Shown here: one piece after another, positions 1-10,890 of the stretch
Position numbering within the stretch: the first letter of the stretch is position 1
Layout: every line of letters starts with the position of its first letter
Assembly: GCA_036873135.1 (NCBI GenBank)
Contig: JAPTYO010000027.1
Span: 4,108,322-4,172,321 of the forward strand
DNA length: 64,000 nucleotides
DNA from: Clarkia xantiana subsp. parviflora
Taxonomy: Eukaryota > Streptophyta > Magnoliopsida > Myrtales > Onagraceae
Reading direction: 5' to 3'
Position numbers and translations under genes: made by a program
The notes under the pieces: model-generated
What the model was told of the DNA's origin: nothing
The model's input: only the letters and a program-made list of their open reading frames with translations
Database searches by the model: none

Positions 1-1740
1 CGTAGGGAGATTTTTGAAAAGCACGTAAAACTGCTTGGATTACGTATGGCTTAAACTGTGTGGCTTGTAAAAGTGACAACATTTTGACATTTGAAATTAT
101 GTTTCAATTTGAATAAAGGAATTGCAATTTGAGTTTATGATTTATCAACGTCATAATGATTAACAACATCGAATTTTACGGTCTATAAACTAAGTCGTAG
201 GAATAAGTATTCTTCCACCAAAATTATGTCGAATGTGAACCTTGCCTAGTCACACAGGCACGGTCATCTTGTAAGGAGAGAGGGACCTCTACCATAACAA
301 GATTGGCTAAGAATCAGGGGGATAACCCTGATTAAGCAAAACGATAACATTGTCACGCTTAACAACATGACTTAATCTTCGTTTTGTAAATTGCCGAGTT
401 GGACTTTGTCTATCACTATATATCACATTCAAGGCCAGATGAGAGATTCTGCGATAGCATTATTGACATATCCCATCCATGGCTTTACCAGGTGTTCTAT
501 CGACGCGTGCTTCATACTGCGCGTGCCATATACGACCACGGGGTCATGCTCGGTTGTGCTAGCTAGAATCCTGGTGATTCAAAGGGCGCATACTTCTTCA
601 CCTTGAGTGTGTGATTGATCCCGAATGCCTTATGAAGAGGCATCCAAAGTATCCTCACGGACTCAGAACTTATACCTAGGGTTTGGCTCAATGCTCGCTT
701 CCCGGCGTACGAGCGTAGTTCCAAAGAAAACAGCCAAGTGACCACGTCTTGGAAACCGGTTGAGTCAGACTAAGGATATAAGCGATGGGGATGGTCAAGT
801 TCACCTTTAATTCACCGACTCTCGTGTTCACTAGGTGACCGCCAACCGGATATTAGTTGAAGGTTGTGAACACTTGTACGGATGCCCTTGAGAAGTATTC
901 CTTTGTGGAAAACTGGGCAATTGGAGAATTAACAGTTGACCAAGGATGCAGTGTGGTACAGATATTATTTCTAACAGGTTTGGTTCATGAAAAGGGAATT
1001 AACATTCTGCGGGCGCTACATTACTCCTAACAGATGAGTAGCACGATGCCCGTAGTATCCGCCGGTCGCACGGCAAGCCTCGTATGAACTATTCGGAGAC
1101 GGAGACGAAGACTGAAGACTGAGATGTTGATACCATTGCGTAATCGTATAGATTAACGAGCACCCTCCCATTCCGGCGAGTGGGAGCTGTTAGCATATGG
1201 TGACATGGCGCCATAATAGGAGCCCGTTAATTAAGGGAATTACCTAAGTTAATTAGGTAATTGTCAATCTGGGCTAATTGGGCCAAATCCAATTAGTAAT
1301 TGACAAGGGAGGCCCAAAATGGGCCTCCGCCCCTTTTTACATGGTTCGGCCGAAACCCTAGTACCACATAGGGTGGAGTTGCCTTTTGGCAACTCCACCC
1401 AATACTATATATAGGGGTGACTCCTAAGGGTTTAAACACAACAAGGATCTCCATTGAGAAAACTTGTCACCCTAGTTTAAATTTCGGCACCACCAACATC
1501 AAGTCCGAGGTTCCATCTCCGTTGAAGAACCGATCAGAGGTATTGTTGCGGAGCTACATCACGTGGGACTTCTTCTGACGAAGAACTTGCACGTGGTTCC
1601 GACCGGAGGATCAGAACTCCCTCCACATCGTTCTCGAGTAGGAAAGCTAAAAGGTATGTGTACTAATTCCGCTGCGTAGATTAGATTTCTTGCTAGTAAA
1701 CGTTTAGCATTCCGTAGTATTACATCCCCGTAATCCAACA
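1..1740 (+). mobile_element. Degenerate copia-type LTR region (left copy)
   Basis: No intact gene is visible. The right part (about 1020-1740) looks like a retrotransposon LTR. It has a TATA-like TATATATA at 1406-1413, a following 5'-leader-like stretch, and an end near 1740 (ATCCAACA) just before a gag-like segment. A short stretch around 1055-1090, including GCCGGTCGCACGG, recurs in similar form at about 17340-17355, beyond the inserted Tat element, so the two may be related LTR parts of one decayed element. The 5' limit is not defined; 1-1000 shows scattered copia 3'-region-like sequence with no open frame. Strand is inferred from the TATA box and the gag-like segment downstream. Confidence 0.4.
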
Positions 1741-4700
1741 GCATGTACTTGGACGATGATTGGGAACATAGTGAACTTTTGACTCCGGGGCATGCTTCCT
1801 TTAATTAATTTGGTCAATAATAAAGTTGAGTGTAACATGTGTAAGAATAATGAACAATGATTCTTGCATGCCTTGTTGAATGATCATGATATGGTCCTCC
1901 AAATGATTGTCACCGAACTTAGTTGTGCGCTAATTTTGAATGGTGATGACTCTAAGGTTTGGCAGGAGAAAGTTATGTACTTGCACCAAATGCTAAAAAT
2001 TCTGGAGACCATATTCAATGACATGGAAAAGCCTAAAGCAGGGAATGTGGCCCAGCAAAGGTGAAACCTAAGAGTCTATGAAGTCTGAAAGTGCAGAATT
2101 GGACCGTGTGTATCATTTTGTTGAGTGCTACGAATGATAGTGTGTTCAAGAAATTTCAAGGTTGTCAGAGTGCTAATGCGCTTTGAAACGACTTGAATAG
2201 GAAATTTAATTTCCTTTCCACATAAAGGAAAGTGTTCCTGACTGTGTAATTTACCTCGTATAAGAGGCACATTGAACACTCCCTGAAGTTACATATTTGG
2301 CATGTGGCTGATATGATAGTTGAACTCCGACACGCTGGTCATATAGTCACTGAAAGGCAGAAACTCAAGGTTGTAAGCATGTAAAAATTCAGTTGTCTCA
2401 CTCTAATTAGGCTACCACTCTAGAAAAAGTTGAGCGACTTTAAAGCTAGAAGAGGAAAGGCATAAGAGTAGGAGAACTCTAGCCGAGTTGCATGTGGTGA
2501 CTTCCTCCAAAAGCCAAAAAGAGACCAATGTGACAATATCGTGGTAAGAATGATGAGCATGACGGGTTCAGTCAGATATCGAAGATGAATGAAATTAGCG
2601 AGAGGATGCGTCCGCACTATGTCCAAATGGCTAAGAAAAGTGCTATAGTTGTAGCCATTAGTTTACTAATCAAATAAATGCACTGCTCTGAAGCGTCATG
2701 TATGTGTTGATACTTAAACTAGTAGACTATTGAGTTTCTAGTTCGAGCAATTAGTCTATGAGTTGTGACTCGGGATCAAGCCATGGACAAGAAGATTTGT
2801 AGTTGATCTTCAAAAATTCAACTAAATTATTATAGGTACGGAAGCTCGAGCTGCAGCCGAATGAGTTGGCATCTGCAAGCTATGTCTATGAGACAAATGA
2901 GTCCACAACGCCTTACTATTATGGTTGAATTGCTGATTTCAGTCTTTGTTTCTGGTAGACCTAATTTTTCATTTAAGATTTCCATGACATTGAGTTTATG
3001 TTTATATGGTTAGTTCCAGTGGATTTATCGTATATCACAGTTGCATCTAGGAATTATTTCAATATATCCAAATATTTGTCGCAAGTTTGCAAGCGGCGTG
3101 ACCGGAAGCCTTGTGTAGGCAACAAGAATAAGTTTAAATTAGACATCTACTAGACCATATTTGTTGTGGAAAGGCTTAAATATGTTTCGTATCTTGTATA
3201 TTTATTTGATATTCTACAGATGGCTAAATGAGCCTTGTAGATGAATTGAATAGATAAAGAACTTACGGTTCTAGTATACGTTAAGACAGTGGTTAGCTCA
3301 TCTACTTGACTTATAAAGATACGTCATATAAAAAGATAGTTCATTCTGTTAACTATTGCTTTTCTTTGGCACTATGCAACATAAGCATGTTGTTAGAAGA
3401 CGAAGTTGATACGCTTCCGAAGATAGTTGAGTCAGTGACAACATTGGTCCAATAATACATTACGTATGGTAATATCCGGGTCTCTCCACAAGGAGGACCC
3501 ACCTTATATCGAGACGATTGTTTTGTCAACTTGATCAAGTGCCTAAATATTAGTTACATACCACTTCATAAACGTTATGATCTAGATAAAGTCTGAAAGT
3601 GGGAGCAAATTTGTGCCTAAACTAAAAAGATGTCGAAATGAACACGTTTATCCTCATAGAGGGAAAAGTGGGTTGTGACCTATTTTTGAGTTCTTGAGCT
3701 AAATGTACCAAGATAACTTCATTCGACTGGAAGGATTTTTGCAGATGTTGAATAAGTTTCTCGTCATGCTCGCCTTCTTCATTATCAGTTGCGAATGTAA
3801 ATGATCTTGGTCATGATCATAGCAAGAACTTTCATGTTGTTACTCGAAATGAGTAGAGGTTATCGTTCCAGTGGGAGCGTATACAAAATACTCTTAATCC
3901 TAGTGGGAGCTTATTGTGGCTTCTTATACCCTTTAAGGAAAATTGAGGACAAGATGGTAGACGCAAAGCGCAAATGGATCGGTGAGGTCCTAAATGTCAT
4001 GAAAAATTTGAGATGTGTCTCGAATAATTGAGAACGTGATATTCGCATGATTCCAGCCACGTTGATCTTGGATGTAGATATTGCCCTCGGAATCTCAAGT
4101 AGAAACTGAAGTGCTTCATTATATTGTGGTATGAGAATGCAGCTTTTGGACTTTTTGGGAGTCTATTAGAAATCTACTTTATTCCCTTGAGACAATATTA
4201 TTAATGATGATGTGTTAGCCTCTACGGACTAAGACTGTTATTAAAACATCGACAAAATCATGTCAAGTAAATGTGGTCGACAGATAGTACGTGCTGGAAG
4301 TTATGGAGTTAATCAAATGAGTGTGAGACTTAAGTTGATTTTCGGAGGGTAAAACAATATATTATCAGAATTAAGATTCTGAGAGATCATTTGAAAAATT
4401 ATGTTCTTGGATGATTGATGATATTATTACCTCGATAACCTAATTCCATATAAAGTCATAACTTGGTGCGCAAATTGTCTTAATCGAGATGAGCTAAGTC
4501 TGGCGTCTTGTGTGGTTGTGTCATGTACTAGACCCACTAATAAATCGGGCATATGGCTCGAATTGGATTGATGCTGAAGGATCATATAACAGTAGTTGTT
4601 GAGGTGTTGTACATATGTGTATGACAAATATAGTAAATGTGTTCCTAGTGGGAGTAATGACTTCCTTAGGAAAATGTTTCCTACTGAATATGGCCATCAG

Positions 4701-5300
4701 ATAGTGAGAAACGGGTGCAAATTTCACTATATGCGAATGAAGTTAGTGCTCTCGCAACAACAACCGAGTATTAATTTTGGTCTATGAGGTTCTTATATAT
4801 ATTACGGATGATGCACATTACTGTTCCAGTGTTAGTCGATTGGTAATTTTGTTGTAATGTTTTACGAAGAGCATCTTGAGGATGTTTAGACATTCAAAAG
4901 ATCAATATAATTGTGCATAAGGCATGGTTGCATGCAAGATGGTGAATGTGAAGTGATAGTCGATGAATGATGGATAAGCGGTAAGTCCGTAAAGCCCTTA
5001 CATATGAGCAACTCATCGACATTTGATCACAATGAAAACAAATTGATGCAGCGTGATGGGGATAGATGGATCAAATACTCGTTGATTCGAAATGGAATGC
5101 CGATAATTTGAAGGATAGAGGGCGCAAGAACTTGTTGATTCAGAAGAATGCCGAGGAATTGACGCAGGGTTGATGAAAACATCAGTTTTTTTTCATATAT
5201 CAATAAAATTAATGTAAATAAGGCTAAACATATCTTAAATACTGAAAACAGAAACCCTAGGCCTAGGTAAAAATCTGAAATTTGCAAACAGACTCGAACA
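1741..5300 (+). pseudogene. Decayed copia gag/pol body
   Basis: The longest gag-like segment is 1864-2064 (66 codons), with Trp/Leu/Met-rich helical sequence such as DDSKVWQEKVMYLHQMLKIL. A segment near 3085-3160 reads like the region after the copia zinc knuckle (an RKP...VGN pattern). The string AGTGGGAG occurs repeatedly (about 3598, 3871, 3902, 4648), as is common in copia internal DNA. Stops and shifts are everywhere and no catalytic motif survives. This is an interpretation from weak similarity; an unrelated decayed retroelement is possible. Confidence 0.35.
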
Positions 5301-6229
5301 AAACCGACAAATTACAAAAAAGACTGACATAAACATAAAACTGAAATTTCAACCTAAACGAAGGAATTTGGCCAAGAAACGTCAAACCCCATAATTTACT
5401 ATGGGTCTTGCTCAGATCGCGTTACTGCATGAAATACAATACGCGTACGCCAAAATCCGACATTTAAAGATCTCCCACATCACAAATGGTCTTGAACATT
5501 GTGTAAAAAGCGAGGTAGCTTGCTTATTTTTCCCAATGATCACATCCCAATGTTCATTTTTATCAATATGTTTTATTTGAATACACACATGTTTATTGTG
5601 ATTGCTATGTGTATTCACTCGAATTTTAAATGTATGTCGGGTAAACTAGAGGTTAGCTCTCTCACACGAGTAACCGCCTCCGCGTCCTAGGGGACGTTAC
5701 GTCTTTGTGACGAATGGATGATGAGACACGATTTTGAGCTTAAAATCGTCAAGTGGACGATTAGAGAGCTAACTGCTCGAATTCATAAGTCGCTCGTTGA
5801 AATGTAGTCATCAATAACTTTAGTGGAATAAAGTTCCAGTTTACCTTGGAGCGGGATGGGAGTTAGTGGACTCTGGTTTAGATCCATGCGACATTTGAAC
5901 AGACATCCTCACAACACTGTCTTTGTGACAAATGGCATACACTCCATGGAAAAAGGAGAAGAGTGTTGTGACAAACGTTTCATACCGTGTGTGCTATTAC
6001 GCGACCCAGGATCCTTGGAAGGTTAGAGATTGGGTACCCTAACGACTACGATCAGAGACTTGAGACCTGGCACAATAATTTCTAGCTTAGTGTCTTTCCA
6101 AATGGCCATGTACAGATTCGGCCTAACGGGACATGTCTAGAAAAGTGAGTCGGGTTGGTGTTGAAGGAATCGTGAGAAGAGGAAGATTGTCAACATAATC
6201 TCTTTTAGAATTGTATTCACGGTGAGCAC
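5301..6229 (+). other. Copia-like 3' flank, target of the Tat insertion
   Basis: There is no open frame and no recognisable domain. The sequence continues the decayed element of 1-5300 and is interrupted at 6229 by the Tat retrotransposon. Joining 6229 to 17167 (after removing one AGCAC duplicate) restores a continuous target. The last bases, AGCAC (6225-6229), are the left target-site duplication. Confidence 0.4.
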
Positions 6230-6886
6230 TGTTGGATCGCGGTGGAACTCCGGCACGATCTTTGACGATGATCCCAACTCCTTCGCTCCACGTAATCCTG
6301 CAAGAGGGGATAGACCGGGCGGTGACCCGGAATCCCTCTCCGATGCTTAAATGAGTATCTCGTATGGACTGGCAAGCAGTAAACTCAAGTAGTGTATCTC
6401 AAAAACGTCATTGATCTGAGGTAACCTCTGCCCTTTTATAGGCGGAGAGGTACCTCAGTTACCTGGTGAACCGTTGGGGTAGTTAGCCCGTATTCCGCGT
6501 ATCTCGGGCACGATCCCGCCTATCTAGGCCATGATCTCGCTTATCTCGGCCACGCCCCGCGTATCTCGGCCTTTACCTCTGATAGCAAGTCCCGACTAAT
6601 ATCGGGGACTCCAGAGTTGTCTCATTGTATCACCGCTCGGGGCCCCTCGTCATCGTGACAGGGCCAATCGTTCTCAGGGATTCGTCATCGGGGCCTACTT
6701 AAAGGCATCTTATCGGGAGCATTCAGCTCACCTATCGGGACCGACTCTGTCGGGACCTTTCATCATCGGGACTCCCTCTGTCGGGACCCTTCGCCTGGGT
6801 CATCTTGATCTCCATTGAGGGCCCAGTGGCCCTATTCACCGTTTCCTCGCCGTTAAAGGGCCTAACGGCCATAGCGGAGCCCATCA
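6230..6886 (-). repeat. Tat 3' LTR (left copy)
   Basis: The LTR starts TGTTGGATCG and ends CCCATCA on the plus strand, giving the TG...CA ends expected. A minus-strand TATA box (TATAAAAG) lies at about 6434-6441, upstream of the pyrimidine-rich stretch in element orientation. It pairs with 16492-17161. Confidence 0.93.
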
Positions 6887-6900
6887 TTTGCCCCCAAGAC
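6887..6900 (-). other. Polypurine tract of the Tat element
   Basis: Read on the minus strand this is GTCTTGGGGGCAAA, directly against the 3' LTR start. It is the plus-strand DNA priming site for reverse transcription. A very similar tract abuts the second Tat LTR at 52158. Confidence 0.85.
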
Positions 6901-7267
6901 ATGAAGGACTTACAGTTCGTCGTGTCTTTTCACTCCCGACCTTTCGACATCGGAGTCGGGGACCTTTCCCTTGATACAGTCACTTAGTACAAGTCTTCTC
7001 GTTCACGTTTCCTCAATACCTTGTGGATAACTGCCAAATCCGAGAGGACTCCTCGGTTCCCCAGCCATTAAATGCAGCAGATAACGAAGCGACGTCTTCA
7101 GCACCCGTGCCTGATTTTTCGCGCCTGCTTCTTCTGAAAAGTGCTTTTCAGGCCGTTTCATCATTGCACCCGTTGCCATTCTGCACGTTTCATCTCAACG
7201 GTCCAGATCAGAACGCTTCAACTTTGACGATTCAGATCAAAGCGTCCCTTCGACTGTCCTCTTCGCC

Positions 7268-7274
7268 TATAAAA
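7268..7274 (+). promoter_or_regulatory. TATA box of the antisense extra gene
   Basis: TATAAAA followed by CCCTAA sits about 180 bp before the proposed ATG at 7449 and points away from the 3' LTR, opposite to gag-pol. Its place between the PPT and the extra gene suggests a private promoter for that gene. Confidence 0.6.
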
Positions 7275-7448
7275 CCCTAACCTTGGGCACAGTTTCACTT
7301 TTACCGTTTCTGAAATTTCGAAAGCTCTCTGCAACTTCTGAGAACTCCAAGCTCTGCGATTCCGAAGATCCAAGTGCTCTTCCGGTCTCCTATTCTTCCA
7401 AGCAACTTTCCGGCAACGCCAAGTTCATCCTTCCGACCTGTAATCATC

Positions 7449-10210
7449 ATGTCTGGTAAGGGTTCATTGCTTGTATATCTTTTCCTTCCTCTCTGCTTAG
7501 TTTGTTTGCAATTTCCCGAAAAACCCAATGTGCCTTTCCTTGCCATGGCTGATTTCAGACAGTGGATCTAGTTCCGAGGGAAGAAAGCCCTTCAACTTCG
7601 ACTATGCTCTGAACGAGATTTCCAGCACTGCGTATGATGCAGCTCTCCGGGAGGGATGCATCACCTCTACCTGGGAACCTCGCTTCCCATATCCCTGGCC
7701 CCGCCCCTCGGGTAACCTTGAGGTTACTCATCCCCGGAAAGGGGAGGTGTTTGTCTCTACGGGGCAAATATCAGCGGGGATTAGATTTCCCTTCTGTGGT
7801 AATCTAGTCGAGATGTGCCAGCACTACAAGACGCATCCGACCACCTTCTCTCCCCACGCCATACGTTTGTGGAACGCCTTCCAGGTCCTCTGCTTCCGAC
7901 AGAAGTGGGTTTACAGCCTCAAGCTCTTAAGGACCTTCTACAGGATGAAGTGCAACGAGGCAGGGGTCTGTGGCTTCTACCCCCGGATGCCGAAGTGGAA
8001 CAAGACGCAACTCGGGTTGTGCAACTGGACCAATGACACATGGAAGGTGGTCAAGGGTCGGGGACTCCTGGTCGACACGGGGTCCGATAACAGTGGGTAG
8101 AAGAGGAGCTACTTCTTCATCCAAAACTCCTCAATCCCGTGGCCCCGATTGGAGGTGGAAGCGGACTCCCCTCCCGCTTTCCACACCTACACCGATGAAG
8201 ACTTCCAGACTCTTCAACTCATCCAGCTCTACCGGTGGCGGGAGTCCTACACTCCCCTCGACGCCAATTCTCTCGTGGAGCGAGACCTGGTGAATGCCGG
8301 GATCCGACTCCTCGACATAGTCTCCGGGGGGCAGCTCTTCGACGGCCCCTCCAATATGGTTCCCTGGGTAACATCTCTAACCTCTGTTTTTTACTGTTTG
8401 CAGCTAAGAAGGTATCCGTGCTGACCAATCTGATCCTTAAGCAGGGGGAGACCGATGCTGTCCGCCCTACGCGGAAGAGGAAGTCAGCCAAGAAGGCTGC
8501 GGCTCCATCGGGATCTCCTTCCGCGGAGCGGCCAAAGCGGAGCCGCGTGGAGGTGGACAAGCTCTTCGACGTCCAGACCGCTGAAGAAGGTAAAAAGCTC
8601 CGCCTCGCTATTAAATCGTACAGGAAGCTGGTTCCGAAGGAGCTGATTCCTTCGACCATGGAGGCCCGCATCGCCGATGTCAAACGTGTCCTCCGAGGGG
8701 AAACTCCTCGTGTCCTGAAGCGGGCTACTACAACTACCGCGGGACGGACCAATATGTCTCCCGACGCATTGTTTGGTGTAAGGGCTCTAATGAACTTCCT
8801 GATTACGTTTCTGAAGCCTCCTCTCGTCCTCTAGGTTCAGGTCACTCGGGGACTCCGTCGGGTGCTGGAGCCTCAGCAGGTGCACCACCTTCAACAGGGG
8901 CGCCTCCTTCTGCAGGGGCACCACTTTTCTCCAGTGGTGGGACCCCGACCGGCGAACAATTTCGTCGGGTGGAGAGCCTGGACTCCTCCGAGGAGACTGT
9001 TGAGGGTGGCTCCCTTCGCCATCGTCGGAGGACAGGGCAGTCCCCGCTGAAACCAACCTCCAAAGGGCTACCCCCCTCGCCTTCTTCACGACAGCAGTGA
9101 CAACCGTCGTCCATCAACGACTTCACTCCTTCCCCAGCCCGGGGTGGGTCGGAGGCACGCCCCTCCACGACCCAAGTCGGCCTTTCTCCTCTTCCCCTCG
9201 ACGGAATTTTTTACAAGGCCTTCGACCCCGCACAGGAGGATGCTCCCTGGACCCCGATCCAAACGCTGCAAGGGATCCAGCTCCGACAAGGGGACACATA
9301 TCCGGAGCTGGCTTTACACCTGGTAGCAGGCTCCATCCTGCCTACTATGAGGTATCTGATCACCTTAGATCGGGAGGACATGCGCCGGGATGTGCAGGAG
9401 ATGTGCATGCGTCGAATAGAGGTAAGACTTTCACTTTTCTTTTCTTCATCAATAAGACCGGTTGCTCATCTACTAATACTTCTTTTCCTTCCTTCGCAGG
9501 AGATGAGGCACATCAACCGTTCCATCGAGTACCTCTTCGCCTTCGAGGAGGTCCTGGAGCAAGAGCGGGCGGTCACGGCCAAGCTTAAGGAGGATCTCGC
9601 GGCCTCCGAGTCTTCGTGGGGAAAACTGGCCAAGGAGCAGGCCATCCTCGACCGAAAGAATCGGGACCTCCAAAAGCAGGTTCGTGACTTCGAGGGGCTC
9701 CTGAAGCGGGAGCAGCAGGAGCGGCGGGTTGCTGAGGACAAACTTGTCCTGGAATAGAAGGCTCTAGGGTAGCGGATCGCTGAGGTTCCTGCATAGCTGG
9801 TCGCGGCCGAGACCAAGGGCCTGGAGGATTATCGGGGGTCCGAAGACTTCCAGGCTGATGCTGTAAAGTTCTGCAGCGCGGAGGTGGAGAACACCCTCTT
9901 CAATGCAGTTGAGGAACTCCACCTGGAGTATGGCGACGCCATTAACTTCGACAAGTCTCCATCTCTCGCTCCCTTCGCGAAGAAATACTTTGCTCTCTCG
10001 GAGGAGAGTGATGAGGGGAGCACTCCCGCGATTGTTGAAGACACAGCAGAGCCTCCAAGTGCTGATGCCCCGATAATCGATCCTTCAGCGGCTGAACCTG
10101 TGGAGCCTTCTGCCACAGACCTCGTGGACCCTGTTCCCGCTGATGCTGCCGACAAGGACCAAGCCCAACTGCTTATCTTTAGAGTCTTTGTACTTTCCTC
10201 ATTTTTGTAA
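7449..10210 (+). pseudogene. Antisense extra gene of Tat element (Transposase_28-like plus coiled coil)
   Basis: This gene runs opposite to gag-pol, between integrase and the 3' LTR. A spliced structure is visible. Exon 1 is 7449-7455 (ATG TCT G) with a GT donor. Exon 2 starts at 7559 after TTTCAG. Later candidate introns are about 8370-8413, 8779 to about 8835, and 9422-9499 (GTAAGA...TTCGCAG). The N-terminal part (7559 to about 8330) has the pattern of the plant 'putative gypsy type transposon' domain (PF04195 family): AGIRFPFCGNLVEM, then a WNAFQVLCF helix and a WKxxxFFI-like strand. The middle is Pro/Ser/Gly-rich. The exon from 9500 encodes a long charged coiled coil (EQERAVTAKLKEDL, DRKNRDLQKQVRDFE). 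The C-terminus is acidic, and TAA ends it at 10208-10210. It is broken by TAG at 8098-8100, TGA at 9098-9100 and three TAGs from 9755 on. Such antisense extra ORFs are known in Tat elements; their function is unknown. Exon borders around 8370 and 8779 are uncertain. Confidence 0.75.
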
Positions 10211-10249
10211 TCCTCGGGCCTTTGAGCCCTTATGAATATCAGACTTTCT

Positions 10250-10890
10250 TAGTTCCGATTTCCCATTGCACTTCTCAAAGCGACTTTACTTACTTAAGGC
10301 GAAACCTCAACACTTAAGATATTTTCATACATCACTTAAGACGATTTAACTCCATGCGCCACTTAAGGCGACTTAATCCCGTGCATCACTTAAGACGACT
10401 TTCTCTCGTGCACCACTTAAGGCGACTTTCTCGTGCACCACTCAAGGCGTCTTTAACAACACTTAGAATAAATCTAAGAATCATGCATCACTCAAGACGA
10501 CTTAATCTCGTGCATCACTTAACACGACTTTAACAATACTTAGAGTAAATCTAAGAATCATGCATCACTTAAGACGAATTTAACAATAATTAGAGTAAAT
10601 CTAAGAATCATGCATCACTTAAGACGACTTAATCTCGTGCATCACTTAAGACGACTTTTTCTCATGCACCACTTAAGGCGACTTTTCTCGTGCACCACTC
10701 AAGGCGACTAAATAACGCTTAGAATAAATCTAAGAATAATTCTAATCGGAAGCAACCTCTTTATTCATTGATGGCACAAAATTTGCTTACATCGCATCAA
10801 ACGATAAATAATATACACCACTTAAGGCGATTTTACATCGGGCACCACTTAAGGCGACTTTTCATCGGGCACCACTTAAGGCGACTTCTC
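10250..10890. repeat. 25-27-bp tandem repeats in Tat 3' UTR
   Basis: About 20 imperfect copies of a unit built on CACTTAAGGCGACTT or CACTTAAGACGACTT, followed by CTCGTGCAC-type sequence. A second motif, TTAGAATAAATCTAAGAAT (itself partly palindromic), is interspersed. The array lies exactly between the stop of the antisense extra gene and the integrase end, the known hypervariable 3' UTR of Tat elements. Confidence 0.85.

Noticed and set aside
8219..8752. 177-codon minus-strand frame opposite the antisense extra gene
   Set aside because: It is a shadow of the GC-rich, codon-biased plus-strand gene; the Arg/Ser-rich translation has no motif.
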